Shown: positions 4,822 to 12,987 of the stretch, piece by piece
Layout: the number at the start of each line of letters is the position of its first letter
Numbering within the stretch: position 1 is the first letter of the stretch
Source of the DNA: SIG455 sp045659025
Lineage (GTDB): Bacteria > Bacillota > Clostridia > UMGS1810
Direction of reading: 5' to 3'
Length of the DNA stretch: 19,649 nt
Assembly: GCA_045659025.1 (NCBI GenBank)
Contig: JAZOWA010000036.1
Span: 1 to 19,649, forward strand
Translations under genes and position numbers: made by a program
Notes under the pieces: model-generated
The model's database searches: none
Seen by the model: the letters and a program-made list of their open reading frames with translations, nothing else
Told to the model about the DNA's origin: nothing

Positions 4822-5080
4822 AAGTTAAAGCATACTGTGAAGTTGTGTAAGTAGCGGTTATATGATTCTTAGAGAGAACAGGTGTCGTCGGCTGTGAGCA
4901 CCTGAGATAGTATAATCTGTGAATTTCAGCAATGGAGTATTCTGCGAAATTCGAGTCGATATAAGCAGAGTGTAGTGCACACGCCAAAAGCATATCAAAG
5001 TGCAGAATTTAATTCTGAATTTGGGTGGTACCGCGGGTTAGCAACTCGTCCCTTTGTCAGGGATGGGTTGTTTTTATTTT
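4822..5080 (+). promoter_or_regulatory. T-box leader sensing tRNA-Phe
   Basis: The leader contains the T-box signature TGGGTGGTACCGCG (5022-5035), an AGAGA-type element in stem I (near 4871-4875) and a candidate specifier codon TTC at 4950-4952 (Phe), on the 3' side of stem I. The T-box UGGU can pair with the NCCA end of uncharged tRNA-Phe, which stabilises the antiterminator. When tRNA-Phe is charged, the downstream terminator forms and pheST is switched off. The specifier is assigned by position and by the gene it controls. Confidence 0.92.
5041..5080 (+). terminator. T-box regulated terminator
   Basis: AACTCGTCCCT pairs with AGGGATGGGTT around TTGTC, followed by GTTTTTATTTT. The 5' arm overlaps the antiterminator, as expected for a T-box switch. 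It ends 28 bases before pheS. Confidence 0.88.
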
Positions 5081-5107
5081 ATCTAAATCACAGAAAGGAA
5101 TAGTATT

Positions 5108-6160
5108 ATGAGCGAAAAAACTTTAACTGTCAAACAGTCTTTTGACACCGCATTGGCCCAGGTTTTCAATATGGAAGAGCTTGAGAAGGTTAGGGTCGAG
5201 TATATGGGTAAAAAAGGTCTTGTGACAGAGCTTCTCGGCGAGATGAAGAATTTGTCCCACGAGGAGAAAAAGACCTTTGGTCAGCTTGTTAATGTACTTA
5301 AAAATGAGATTAACGACGCAATCACCGCTAAGAGAGAGGAGATTGTGCTTAAAGAGATAGAGGCAGAGAATAATAAGATGCCTGAATTTGATGTTTCTGT
5401 ACCTGCAAATCTCAAGAGGGGATCATATCATCCCATTACTTTGGTACAGCGTCAGTGCGAAGAGATATTCAAGTCAATGGGCTTTGCGGTAGAGGATTAC
5501 AGCGAAGTTGTTACCGACTATGAATGTTTTGAATCCCTCAACATCCCCAAGAATCACCCTGCAAGAGATATGCAGGATACTTATTATCTTGAGAATGGTC
5601 AGCTTCTTAAATCCCAGACCTCTGCGGCGCAGAATGCGATTTATAAGAAGTATAAGGATGCTCTTGTAAAAGAAGGCAAGGCAATCAAGGCGATCTTCCC
5701 CGGAAGATGCTTCAGAAACGAAGCTACTGACGCTTGCCACGAGAATACCTTCTTCCAGATGGAAGGTGTAATGGTAGATAAGAACATCTCCATTTCCAAC
5801 CTCATCTTCTTTATGAAGACCATGCTTTCCGAAGTGTTTCAGAAGGATATCAAGGTGCGTTTGCGCCCCGGATTCTTCCCCTTCGTGGAGCCGGGATTTG
5901 AGCTTGATATCAGTTGTCTTATCTGTGGCGGTGAGGGTTGTCCCTCTTGTAAGCACAGCGGATGGCTTGAACTTTGCCCCTGCGGTATGATTCATCCCGA
6001 GGTGCTCAAAGCAGGTGGTATTGATCCTGAAGAATACACCGGTTTCGCATTTGGTCTTGGCCTTACTCGTCTTGCAATGATGAAGTACGGCATCAAAGAT
6101 ATCCGTGATCTTAATAGCGGAAGTCTCAAGAGTCTTTCACAGTTTACTGACGATAAATAA
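5108..6160 (+). CDS. pheS: Phenylalanine--tRNA ligase alpha subunit
   Basis: PheS is the catalytic subunit of the cytoplasmic alpha2beta2 enzyme that charges tRNA-Phe using ATP. The N-terminal ~90 residues form the tRNA-binding coiled coil. Class II motifs follow: motif 1 near GSYHPITLVQRQ (105-116), motif 2 GRCFRNEATDACHENTFFQ (199-217), and motif 3 GFAFGLGLTRLAMMKYGI (312-329). An insertion at 270-292 has four Cys as C-x2-C-x4-C-x2-C (270, 273, 278, 281), plus C290 and C292, a zinc-knuckle-like feature seen in many bacterial PheS. The 350-residue length is normal. ATG 5108 follows AAAGGAA. It is co-transcribed with pheT 12 bases downstream and controlled by the T-box. Confidence 0.97.
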   Translation: MSEKTLTVKQSFDTALAQVFNMEELEKVRVEYMGKKGLVTELLGEMKNLSHEEKKTFGQLVNVLKNEINDAITAKREEIVLKEIEAENNKMPEFDVSVPANLKRGSYHPITLVQRQCEEIFKSMGFAVEDYSEVVTDYECFESLNIPKNHPARDMQDTYYLENGQLLKSQTSAAQNAIYKKYKDALVKEGKAIKAIFPGRCFRNEATDACHENTFFQMEGVMVDKNISISNLIFFMKTMLSEVFQKDIKVRLRPGFFPFVEPGFELDISCLICGGEGCPSCKHSGWLELCPCGMIHPEVLKAGGIDPEEYTGFAFGLGLTRLAMMKYGIKDIRDLNSGSLKSLSQFTDDK

Positions 6161-6172
6161 GGAGGGGAAATT

Positions 6173-8545
6173 ATGTTTTTATCAATGAATTGGATTTCAG
6201 ATTTTGTTGATTTGACTGGTCTGGATAAATTAGAGCTTATAAATAAGTTTTCTCTCTCGACTGCCGAGGTGGAGAACGAGATTTTCTTCAAGGGTAGTGA
6301 CATAAGCGGAATAGTAGTTGCTGAGATAAAATCTGTAGAGGATCATCCCGAGTCAAAGAAGCTTCACCTTCTTAAAGTTGACGCGGGTGATGGTGCCCTT
6401 ACTGATGTAGTCTGCGGTGCACCTAATGTAAGAGTAGGTATGAAGACTGCATTTGCTAAAGTTGGCGCAAAGATTGGTGAGATAGAAATCACTCCCAGAC
6501 CCCTTGCCGGATACACCTCCAATGGTATGTGCTGTTCCGAGAAGGAAATCGGTATCAGCGATAGCCACGAAGGTATTATGGATATCACAGAGGATGTGCC
6601 CAATGGTACAGATATCAAGGATATATATGCTATAGACGATATCGTGTTTGAGGTTGATAATAAATCATTGACCAATCGTCCTGACCTTTGGGGTCATTAT
6701 GGTATTGCCCGTGAGTTTGCAGCGCTTGCTGGCAGAGAACTCAAACCTCTTGATGTAGCAGATTTGTCTGTATATGACAAATTGGAAAAGGTGGATCTCA
6801 AAATTGAGGATCCCCTCTGCCAGAGATATTCTTCCATCAAGTTCGGCAACATCTCCAAGCACGAGAGTCCTGTTAATATGCGTATCCGTCTTTACTATTG
6901 CGGTATGAGAGCGCTTAACTTCCTTGCCGACCTTACCAACTATCTTATGTTGGAGATGGGTCAGCCTATGCACGCATTTGATTCCCGTAAGGTAGAGCAG
7001 ATTCGTATCAAACGTTTTGATAAACCCTTCACCTTCACCACGCTTGATGGTGTTGAGAGGGAAATTGATGAAAATACCCTTATGATTTGTAATGGTGACA
7101 CACCTGTTGCTATCGCAGGTATTATGGGCGGTCTTGATTCTGAGATTGTGGAGGACACCACCACTCTCACATTGGAGTCCGCTACATTTGATGCAGCCTC
7201 TATCCGCAAATCAACTGTTCGCCTTTCTCACAGAACAGATGCTTCCATGCGTTATGAGAAGTGCCTTGACCCCGAGATGACATCCACTGCCGTTGCGAGA
7301 TTTGTAAAACTCCTTACTGATATTGATGGCGAAGCAAAGGTTGTTTCTGCGTTCACCGACGAGTATGCATTCAAGTACGATGATATCACACTCACATTTG
7401 ATAAAGCATTTGTAAACAAATACACAGGTATTGAGATATGCAACGATACAATCGTTAAGACGCTTCTTTCCCTTGGATTCGGTGTAAAACTTGAAGGTGA
7501 GACCTTCACAGTAGATGTTCCCAGTTGGAGATCCACCAAGGACGTTACTATCAAAGCGGATATCATTGAGGAGATTACCCGTATTTACGGCTATGATAAC
7601 TTCGATATCCACACCGCTGAAGCTCCCTTGTATCCTGTAAGAGCCGACAGAACAAAGACTGATGAAGACCGCATCAAGGATATCCTTGTTAAGAGATATT
7701 CAATGCACGAACTTCACTCTTATGTATGGGCATATTACGATGAGTATAAGGCGCTCGGTATAGAGGTAGAGGATAATGTTGAACTTATCAATGCTACCAA
7801 CCCCAATATCAAGACAATTCGTAAATCAATCGTTCCTACCCAACTCTGTCAGGTAAAATATAACACTGCTTATGCATCAGATTTTGCTGTGTTTGAGGTG
7901 GGCAGAACTGTGAACGGAATAGGGGAGAACGGCCTTTGCGATGAGCACAAGAAACTTGCCATCACAATCTTCAGCAAGACCAAGGATACCGAGGCTATAT
8001 ATTTTGAACTTCGTGACATCCTTGCAGTAATTGCTGATGACATCAAGCACGAGCCCTTGAAGTTTGAGAAAGCGGAAGCCACACATTCATATCAGCATCC
8101 AAAGAATCTCAATCATATCTATTGCGGCGGCAAACTTATCGGTGAGATTGGCGTGGTTAACTCCGCAGTTGCTAAAAAGATTGATAAGAAAGCGTCTATC
8201 GTATATGCAGAGATAGATGTGGAAGTATTTGCAACTGTTGATAATGCAGGTATTTTGTATGCAGAGCCTTCCAAGTTCCCCGAGATAGAGATTGACCTTT
8301 CCTTCGTGTCACCTGCTTTTGCACCCATTGCAGAAGCAATTGATAATGCGAAATGTCCCCTTATCAAAGGCGTAAGCGTAGTAGATACTTACACAGATGA
8401 TAATGGCAAGGCAATTACTATCAGAATCATATTCTCCAACCCCGAGAGAACCCTCACTAAAGAAGAGGTGCTCAAAGTGGTTGATGTGATTGTAGCAGAG
8501 CTTGACAGCAAGTCAATCAAGTTGAGAAACGGCGTTTCATTATAA
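6173..8545 (+). CDS. pheT: Phenylalanine--tRNA ligase beta subunit
   Basis: PheT is the structural and editing partner of PheS; its B3/B4 domain hydrolyses mischarged Tyr-tRNA-Phe and its C-terminal anticodon-binding domain grips the tRNA. The 790-residue product has the full family length. An EMAP/tRNA-binding domain spans ~40-150 (VVAEIKSVEDHPESKKLHLL, CGAPNVRVGM). NKSLTNRPDLWGHYGIARE at ~162-180 begins the B3/B4 region, the B5 fold follows around 400-480, a catalytic-like domain comes next, and the C-terminal ~95 residues form the ferredoxin-like anticodon-binding domain (PSKFPEIEIDLSF). AAGGAGGGG precedes ATG 6173 at a good distance. The gene ends at its own terminator, so the operon is just pheST. 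Confidence 0.97.
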   Translation: MFLSMNWISDFVDLTGLDKLELINKFSLSTAEVENEIFFKGSDISGIVVAEIKSVEDHPESKKLHLLKVDAGDGALTDVVCGAPNVRVGMKTAFAKVGAKIGEIEITPRPLAGYTSNGMCCSEKEIGISDSHEGIMDITEDVPNGTDIKDIYAIDDIVFEVDNKSLTNRPDLWGHYGIAREFAALAGRELKPLDVADLSVYDKLEKVDLKIEDPLCQRYSSIKFGNISKHESPVNMRIRLYYCGMRALNFLADLTNYLMLEMGQPMHAFDSRKVEQIRIKRFDKPFTFTTLDGVEREIDENTLMICNGDTPVAIAGIMGGLDSEIVEDTTTLTLESATFDAASIRKSTVRLSHRTDASMRYEKCLDPEMTSTAVARFVKLLTDIDGEAKVVSAFTDEYAFKYDDITLTFDKAFVNKYTGIEICNDTIVKTLLSLGFGVKLEGETFTVDVPSWRSTKDVTIKADIIEEITRIYGYDNFDIHTAEAPLYPVRADRTKTDEDRIKDILVKRYSMHELHSYVWAYYDEYKALGIEVEDNVELINATNPNIKTIRKSIVPTQLCQVKYNTAYASDFAVFEVGRTVNGIGENGLCDEHKKLAITIFSKTKDTEAIYFELRDILAVIADDIKHEPLKFEKAEATHSYQHPKNLNHIYCGGKLIGEIGVVNSAVAKKIDKKASIVYAEIDVEVFATVDNAGILYAEPSKFPEIEIDLSFVSPAFAPIAEAIDNAKCPLIKGVSVVDTYTDDNGKAITIRIIFSNPERTLTKEEVLKVVDVIVAELDSKSIKLRNGVSL

Positions 8546-8551
8546 GGCATT

Positions 8552-8581
8552 AAACGGCAACCTGTTATGGTTGCCGTTTTT
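8552..8581 (+). terminator. pheST operon terminator
   Basis: AACGGCAACC / GGTTGCCGTT is a perfect stem with a TGTTAT loop, followed by TTTT. It begins within 10 bases of the pheT stop. Confidence 0.92.
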
Positions 8582-8626
8582 GTGTATAATCACATAAAAT
8601 TAACCAAATGTTAATATATAAGATAA

Positions 8627-8655
8627 TTGACAAAATGGTCATAAAATGGTATAAT
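8627..8655 (+). promoter_or_regulatory. Consensus SigA promoter of the S2P-scpAB-ytfJ operon
   Basis: TTGACA (8627-8632) and TATAAT (8650-8655) are separated by exactly 17 bases, a perfect match to the consensus. Transcription should start near 8662, about 34 bases before the protease gene. Confidence 0.92.
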
Positions 8656-8695
8656 TTAATTCGTATAAGTATTTGTTTTCAAGAGGTAGTAAACA

Positions 8696-9337
8696 ATGAA
8701 TTTAAAGCAGGAAATTTTATATACAATACTTTCTGTGCCGGCACTTCTTATTGCCCTTACAGTGCATGAGTATGCCCATGGATATGCAGCGTATAAGATG
8801 GGTGACCACACCGCCAAATACAGTGGACGACTATCTCTTAATCCTGCACATCATCTTGACCTTCTGGGCACGATTTGTATGCTGTTTTTCCATTTTGGAT
8901 GGGCAAGACCTGTGCCGATTAATCCCAGGAATTTCCGTGACTCCAAAAAGGGCATCATCGTAGTGTCGCTTGCTGGTCCGTTTGCGAACTTTGTTGTTGC
9001 ACTTCTTTCGATGTTTGCGTTGAGGATAATGGTTAAGGTGTTTCCGTATCCATACGCAGGGATTTATGATTTCTTTCTCAATATTGTAGGTGCGATGGTA
9101 CAGCTCAATGTAGGCCTTATGGTATTCAATCTTCTTCCTATACCGCCTCTTGACGGTTCCAAGGTACTCCTTGAGTTTTTGCCTTATCGGCTCAAATACA
9201 GGTTTTATCAGTTCGAAAGATATTCAGGTCTTATTCTTATGGCACTTATAGCGACCAACGTATTGACTCCGCTTCTTATTACCCTTCGCAGTTGGGTGCT
9301 TGCCCTGATTAATCTTATCGTAGGATTGGTGCTTTAA
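8696..9337 (+). CDS. Site-2 protease family (M50) intramembrane metalloprotease
   Basis: M50 enzymes are zinc proteases that cleave membrane-spanning segments. The 213-residue product is multi-spanning and has the HExxH active site HEYAH at residues 24-28 in the first helix. The third zinc ligand motif is NLLPIPPLDGSK (145-156, D153). GPFAN at 94-98 matches the family's central loop. It is a short form without PDZ or CBS domains, as in the YwhC-like group, and its substrate is unknown. ATG 8696 follows AGAGGT at 8 bases. scpA begins one base after its stop, so the proteins are probably translated together; this neighbourhood is common in clostridia. Confidence 0.93.
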   Translation: MNLKQEILYTILSVPALLIALTVHEYAHGYAAYKMGDHTAKYSGRLSLNPAHHLDLLGTICMLFFHFGWARPVPINPRNFRDSKKGIIVVSLAGPFANFVVALLSMFALRIMVKVFPYPYAGIYDFFLNIVGAMVQLNVGLMVFNLLPIPPLDGSKVLLEFLPYRLKYRFYQFERYSGLILMALIATNVLTPLLITLRSWVLALINLIVGLVL

Positions 9338-9338
9338 T

Positions 9339-10091
9339 ATGGATTTAACCTTTAAGCTTTCTTCCTTTGAGGGTTCTCTGGATTTGCTGGAGCATCTCAT
9401 CAGGAAGAACAAACTCAACATCTGTTCTGTATCTCTTATTGCGATTACAGACCAGTATATAGAATACGTCAACGGTATGAAAGAGATGAATCTCGAAGTT
9501 TCGGGTGAATTTCTTGTGGTTGCGTCAAACCTGCTTTATATTAAGTCAAAGGCCCTTCTTCCCAAACATGAAGAGGATGATGATGCTGAACAGATTGCCC
9601 GTGACCTTACAGATGCACTCAAGAAACGACGTTTGATGAAAGCAGTGTCAGAACTTTTCAAAAAGAAGCAGTATGACGGTGCGCTTAACTTCTATAAGAT
9701 TGCCGAAGAACTTGATTTCCCGCCCGTTAAAAGAGAAGTTGAACAGGTGAGTTTGGATCGTCTTGCCGAGGCATTTATGACGGTGCTTGAGAAGACGGAA
9801 CGCAAAGCTCCGCCACCGAAATCAAATTTTCAGGGTGTGGTGGGCAGAGAAAAGGTGTCGGTTAAGGTTAAGGCAGATCGTCTTCTTTCCCGTCTTAAAG
9901 ATACCAAGAAGCTTTCCTTTGCCAATGCATTTTCCGAGGTGAAGACACGCAGTGAAGCGGTGGCACTCTTTCTTGCAATATTAGAACTTTTAAAGACTAG
10001 TTCCCTCGTTGCATACGGTGAGGGTAAGGATTTATACTTTAAGCTGGGTAGCAACAAAAACAATACAATAAGCGGTGAATTTGATGGATAG
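9339..10091 (+). CDS. scpA: Segregation and condensation protein A
   Basis: ScpA is the kleisin subunit that bridges the SMC heads in the bacterial condensin and is needed for chromosome compaction and segregation. The 250-residue protein opens with the family signature FEGSLDLLEHLIRKNKLNI (residues 9-27), followed by ITDQYIEYV and EFLVVASNLLYIKSKALLP at ~55-73. The C-terminal winged helix ends with FLAILELLK (~213-221). The ATG starts one base after the protease stop, with only a weak AGGA upstream, so translation is probably coupled. Its last 8 bases overlap the proposed scpB start. Confidence 0.96.
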   Translation: MDLTFKLSSFEGSLDLLEHLIRKNKLNICSVSLIAITDQYIEYVNGMKEMNLEVSGEFLVVASNLLYIKSKALLPKHEEDDDAEQIARDLTDALKKRRLMKAVSELFKKKQYDGALNFYKIAEELDFPPVKREVEQVSLDRLAEAFMTVLEKTERKAPPPKSNFQGVVGREKVSVKVKADRLLSRLKDTKKLSFANAFSEVKTRSEAVALFLAILELLKTSSLVAYGEGKDLYFKLGSNKNNTISGEFDG

Positions 10092-10659
10092 AATTAATCT
10101 TGAAGCAGCAATAGAGGGTATACTGTTTGCCTCTGGCGAGTCGGTTTCTATAGAAAGACTCTGCGAGGTTACATCTTGTTCCAAGGCTGCTATGAGGCAG
10201 ACTCTTGAGAAGATGATGGACGAATATTCAAAGGACGAAAAACGTGGTATTAAGCTCGTTCGTTTTGAGGATAAATATCAGCTTTGCACCAAGAGCGAAT
10301 ACTATGACTGCATCCGCGCTCTTAATGAGAAGAAGGGGAAGGTCACCCTTTCCAATGCAGGCCTTGAGGTGCTTTCGATAATTGCATATAATCAACCTGT
10401 CACCAGATCCACGGTAGAGTTTATCCGTGGTGTCAATAGTGACGGTGCTATGAACAGGCTCGTTGAACTCGGCTTGATTGACGAGGTAGGCAGACTGGAT
10501 GCTCCGGGCAGACCTATCCTGTATGCTACTACCGAGGAGTTTTTAAGATGCTTCGCACTGGAGTCGTTGAAAGACCTTCCTGAGGTAGATTCTGAGATCG
10601 ATCTGTCTGGTAAAGATGAATACAGTCAGGAAGAACGTCTCATAGACTATGCAGAGTAA
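10084..10659 (+). CDS. scpB: Segregation and condensation protein B
   Basis: ScpB binds ScpA as a dimer and completes the SMC-ScpAB complex. The protein has two winged-helix domains: LEAAIEGILFASGESVSIERL at the N-terminus and, around residues 95-155, the family signature LSIIAYNQPVTRSTVEFIRGV with GRPILYATTEEFL. I start it at ATG 10084 (191 aa) because GCGGTGA lies 5 bases upstream. The alternative GTG 10075 and TTG 10081 would add only 1-3 residues and have no better site. It overlaps the scpA end by 8 bases. Confidence 0.95.
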   Translation: MDRINLEAAIEGILFASGESVSIERLCEVTSCSKAAMRQTLEKMMDEYSKDEKRGIKLVRFEDKYQLCTKSEYYDCIRALNEKKGKVTLSNAGLEVLSIIAYNQPVTRSTVEFIRGVNSDGAMNRLVELGLIDEVGRLDAPGRPILYATTEEFLRCFALESLKDLPEVDSEIDLSGKDEYSQEERLIDYAE

Positions 10660-10703
10660 AATCCCGATATCGGGCAAAACTATTGGATGAGGTGGTATAG
10701 CCG

Positions 10704-11303
10704 GTGTGTATTGTGTTTATAGCAGTTGTACTGGTAATTGCCATGCTTCTGCTGATTAAGGTCACTGTGAATATCTCTGTGTGCAAAAAAGGCGAAGAGC
10801 CGTTTCATTCTGAATATAATATTAAAGTGGCTTCCTTGCCGATTAAATTGAATAAAAAATCCAAAATAGCGGACAAGCTCTCCGACGCATCAAAGAGTAG
10901 CGCAGAAGTACCAATGGAAACGGATGAAGATCCCATACTTGTTAAGATACTGCGTCTGCGGGAGAATATTGCAAGAGGTAAATATACATATCTTTTAAGC
11001 AAAAGATGTGTTAAGCGAAAGATTCATGTCACCACACTTGATTTATCTGTTACCTTAGGTCTCGGTGATGCTGCGGAGACAGGTATAATGACAGGAGTTC
11101 TGTGGGGCGGAATATATGGTGTGTTCGGTTTTTTAGATTCCCTTTTCACTGTGCACTCCCATGAATTCAAGGTGACTCCGGTGTTTGAGGATGAAGGCCT
11201 TGAAGTCGCATTTCATTCAACTGTGCAGGCGAGAGTGGTTAACATTCTCATCCTTGCCTTCATAGTGTGGAGGAACTATCTTAAAACAGGTAAAAATTTA
11301 TAA
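10704..11303 (+). CDS. DUF2953 domain-containing membrane-anchored protein
   Basis: The 199-residue protein has a single N-terminal membrane helix (residues ~2-22), then a soluble beta-rich region (VNISVCKKGEEPFHSEYNIK). After a helical Lys/Arg-rich part comes the DUF2953 hallmark LSVTLGLGDAAETGIMTGVLWGGIYG (~112-137). Its biochemical role is unknown. In clostridia this family regularly sits next to ytfJ and scpB, as here, and a sporulation-related role has been suggested by that association only. The GTG at 10704 is chosen because GAGGTGG lies about 8 bases upstream and no suitable ATG follows. A 12-base palindrome lies in the gap after scpB. Confidence 0.85.
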   Translation: MCIVFIAVVLVIAMLLLIKVTVNISVCKKGEEPFHSEYNIKVASLPIKLNKKSKIADKLSDASKSSAEVPMETDEDPILVKILRLRENIARGKYTYLLSKRCVKRKIHVTTLDLSVTLGLGDAAETGIMTGVLWGGIYGVFGFLDSLFTVHSHEFKVTPVFEDEGLEVAFHSTVQARVVNILILAFIVWRNYLKTGKNL

Positions 11304-11333
11304 TAATTCAATATATATGAAAGGAAGATGTAT

Positions 11334-11771
11334 ATGTCAACTCCTATTGAAGGTCTCATAAGTGTAGCAATGGAAAACATTAAGGGAATGGTGGATGTTA
11401 ACACCATCGTAGGTGAGGCGGTTACCACTGCAGACGGCATTACAATTATCCCCATTTCAAGAGTAAGCTTCGGCTTTGGTGCGGGTGGTAGCGAATTCAG
11501 TGCGAATCCCCTTGACAAGAAGAATGATGAACGCATGTTTGGTGGTGGTAGTGGCGGTGGCGCTACAATTAAACCCGTTGCATTTCTTATTGTGAATAAA
11601 GACGCTATAAGAATCCTCCCTGTTACCAATACCCTGTCAACAGTTGACAGAGTAGTTGATATGCTCCCCGAAGCTCTCAATAAGTTCAATTCTATTCTTG
11701 GCAACTTCAAGAGCAAAAAGAGTGAGAAGATTAGTACCACCACAGAGACAACAGTAATTTCTGATAAATAA
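11334..11771 (+). CDS. ytfJ: YtfJ/GerW-family sporulation protein
   Basis: YtfJ (GerW) is a conserved endospore-former protein needed for normal germination in Bacillus subtilis. The 145-residue product shows the family core: PIEGLISVAMENIKGMVDVNTIVGEAV (4-30), then ITIIPISRVSFGFGAGGSEF, a Gly-rich loop (GGGSGGGATIKPVAFLIV) and a hydrophobic-rich C-terminal half. I prefer ATG 11334 over ATG 11328: AAGGA lies 8 bases from the former and only 2 from the latter, and MSTPIEGL matches the usual family N-terminus. It follows the DUF2953 gene by 30 bases and ends before a stem-loop that overlaps the next gene's ribosome binding site. Confidence 0.94.
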   Translation: MSTPIEGLISVAMENIKGMVDVNTIVGEAVTTADGITIIPISRVSFGFGAGGSEFSANPLDKKNDERMFGGGSGGGATIKPVAFLIVNKDAIRILPVTNTLSTVDRVVDMLPEALNKFNSILGNFKSKKSEKISTTTETTVISDK

Positions 11772-11784
11772 TTGTTGTATTCAT

Positions 11785-11831
11785 AAAAAAATCTGCCTTC
11801 TACTATTATTATAGTGGCAGGTGATTTTTTT
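11785..11831 (+). terminator. Stem-loop terminator overlapping the next ribosome binding site
   Basis: AAAAAATC...GATTTTTT forms the foot, CTGCC / GGCAG the middle and ACTAT-TATT-ATAGT the top of an imperfect stem, ending in seven T. The 3' arm contains GGCAGGTGA, the only ribosome binding site of the following D,D-carboxypeptidase gene (ATG 11833). It may act as a partial terminator after ytfJ and also hide that site. Confidence 0.65.
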
Positions 11832-11832
11832 G

Positions 11833-12969
11833 ATGAAACGAATAGTCTTGGTAATCCTCACTTTTTTGGTAGTGTTTGCTTCTTTTGAGTGTGATGCTCT
11901 TGGTGTATCTGCGTCGTCGGGTATTGTAATGGAGTTTCTCACGGGCGAAGTAATCTGGGAAAAGGACGCATATCGCCGACGCCCAATGGCAAGCACCACC
12001 AAGATAATGACGGCCATCTGTGCTATAGAAAACAGTCGTCTTGATGACGTTGTGCAAGTGCATCCGAAAGCGGTGGGAGTAGAGGGTTCGTCTATGTATC
12101 TCGGATACGGGGAGACCACCACTATGGAATCCTTGCTGTATGGTCTTATGCTTGCGTCGGGCAATGATGCTGCTATAGCCATAGCAATGCATGTATCCGG
12201 AAGTGTAGAAGGCTTTTCAGCACTTATGAATAGCACCGCATCAAAAATCGGTGTAAAAGATACTAACTTCACCAATCCTAATGGTCTTGATAATAAAGAC
12301 CATTATACCACAGCGTATGACCTTGCATTGATTACCCGATATGCCTATGGCATTCCTGAATTTGTCCGCATAGTGTCCACCGTGGATAAGAAGGTGCCGT
12401 GGCAGGGTAGAGACTATGACCGTATATTGCATAACCACAACAAACTATTGCAGATGTACTCGGGTTGTGATGGTGTCAAGACGGGTTTTACCAAGAAATC
12501 AGGCAGATGCCTGGTATCTGGTGCAGTGAGAAATGGCATCCGCGTGATTGCGGTCACCCTGAACGCTCCGGATGATTGGAACGACCACACCGCAATGCTT
12601 AATTATGCATTTGGAAACATTGCAGGCAGAGAGGTAGTATCTTCTGGTCAATATCTTGCAGGTGTAATGGCGATAAACGGAGATTCCGCCATAGTTAAAG
12701 CAGTGGCGGAGCAAAGTTTTGTATTGCCCGTGATAAATGGTGCGACCTCCGATATCCGTCTGGAATATAATGTCAAGAAATCCGTAGAAGCGCCCGTTAA
12801 ATTCGGCGATGATATGGGATATGTGGATATTTATTTTAACGGTAATCCTGTAGGTAAGGTGAAGGCGATTTCCAATACTGTATGTACCAGGGTAGAGCCA
12901 AGAACGGTTTTTAAAAGCTTGATTAAAATTTTCAAATCATATTTTCTTATGTACACAAGAGTGTGCTGA
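11833..12969 (+). CDS. dacF: D-alanyl-D-alanine carboxypeptidase (DacF/DacB type, S11 family)
   Basis: This low-molecular-mass penicillin-binding protein trims the terminal D-Ala from peptidoglycan stem peptides outside the membrane. The 378-residue product starts with a Sec signal (~1-25). The active-site motifs are STTK (S54, K57), SGN (109-111) and KTG (216-218). A C-terminal beta domain (~255-350) precedes a short amphipathic or hydrophobic tail (IFKSYFLMYTRVC), probably the membrane anchor. I use ATG 11833 because GGCAGGTGA lies 8 bases upstream; the earlier GTG 11821 would sit inside that site. Its place after ytfJ fits the spore-associated DacF/DacB subgroup; the exact orthologue is not certain. 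Confidence 0.93.
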   Translation: MKRIVLVILTFLVVFASFECDALGVSASSGIVMEFLTGEVIWEKDAYRRRPMASTTKIMTAICAIENSRLDDVVQVHPKAVGVEGSSMYLGYGETTTMESLLYGLMLASGNDAAIAIAMHVSGSVEGFSALMNSTASKIGVKDTNFTNPNGLDNKDHYTTAYDLALITRYAYGIPEFVRIVSTVDKKVPWQGRDYDRILHNHNKLLQMYSGCDGVKTGFTKKSGRCLVSGAVRNGIRVIAVTLNAPDDWNDHTAMLNYAFGNIAGREVVSSGQYLAGVMAINGDSAIVKAVAEQSFVLPVINGATSDIRLEYNVKKSVEAPVKFGDDMGYVDIYFNGNPVGKVKAISNTVCTRVEPRTVFKSLIKIFKSYFLMYTRVC

Positions 12970-12987
12970 ATTTCAAGAGGAATGTAT

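Noticed and set aside
3701..4993. 430-codon open frame on the - strand opposite the exported repeat protein
   Set aside because: It is a shadow of the repeat gene's codon pattern, has an implausible Leu/Cys-rich composition and runs through the T-box leader; the + strand gene has a promoter, ribosome binding site, signal peptide and family repeats.
5474..5995. 173-codon - strand open frame inside pheS
   Set aside because: It is fully contained in a well-supported pheS with all class II motifs; no independent start signals.
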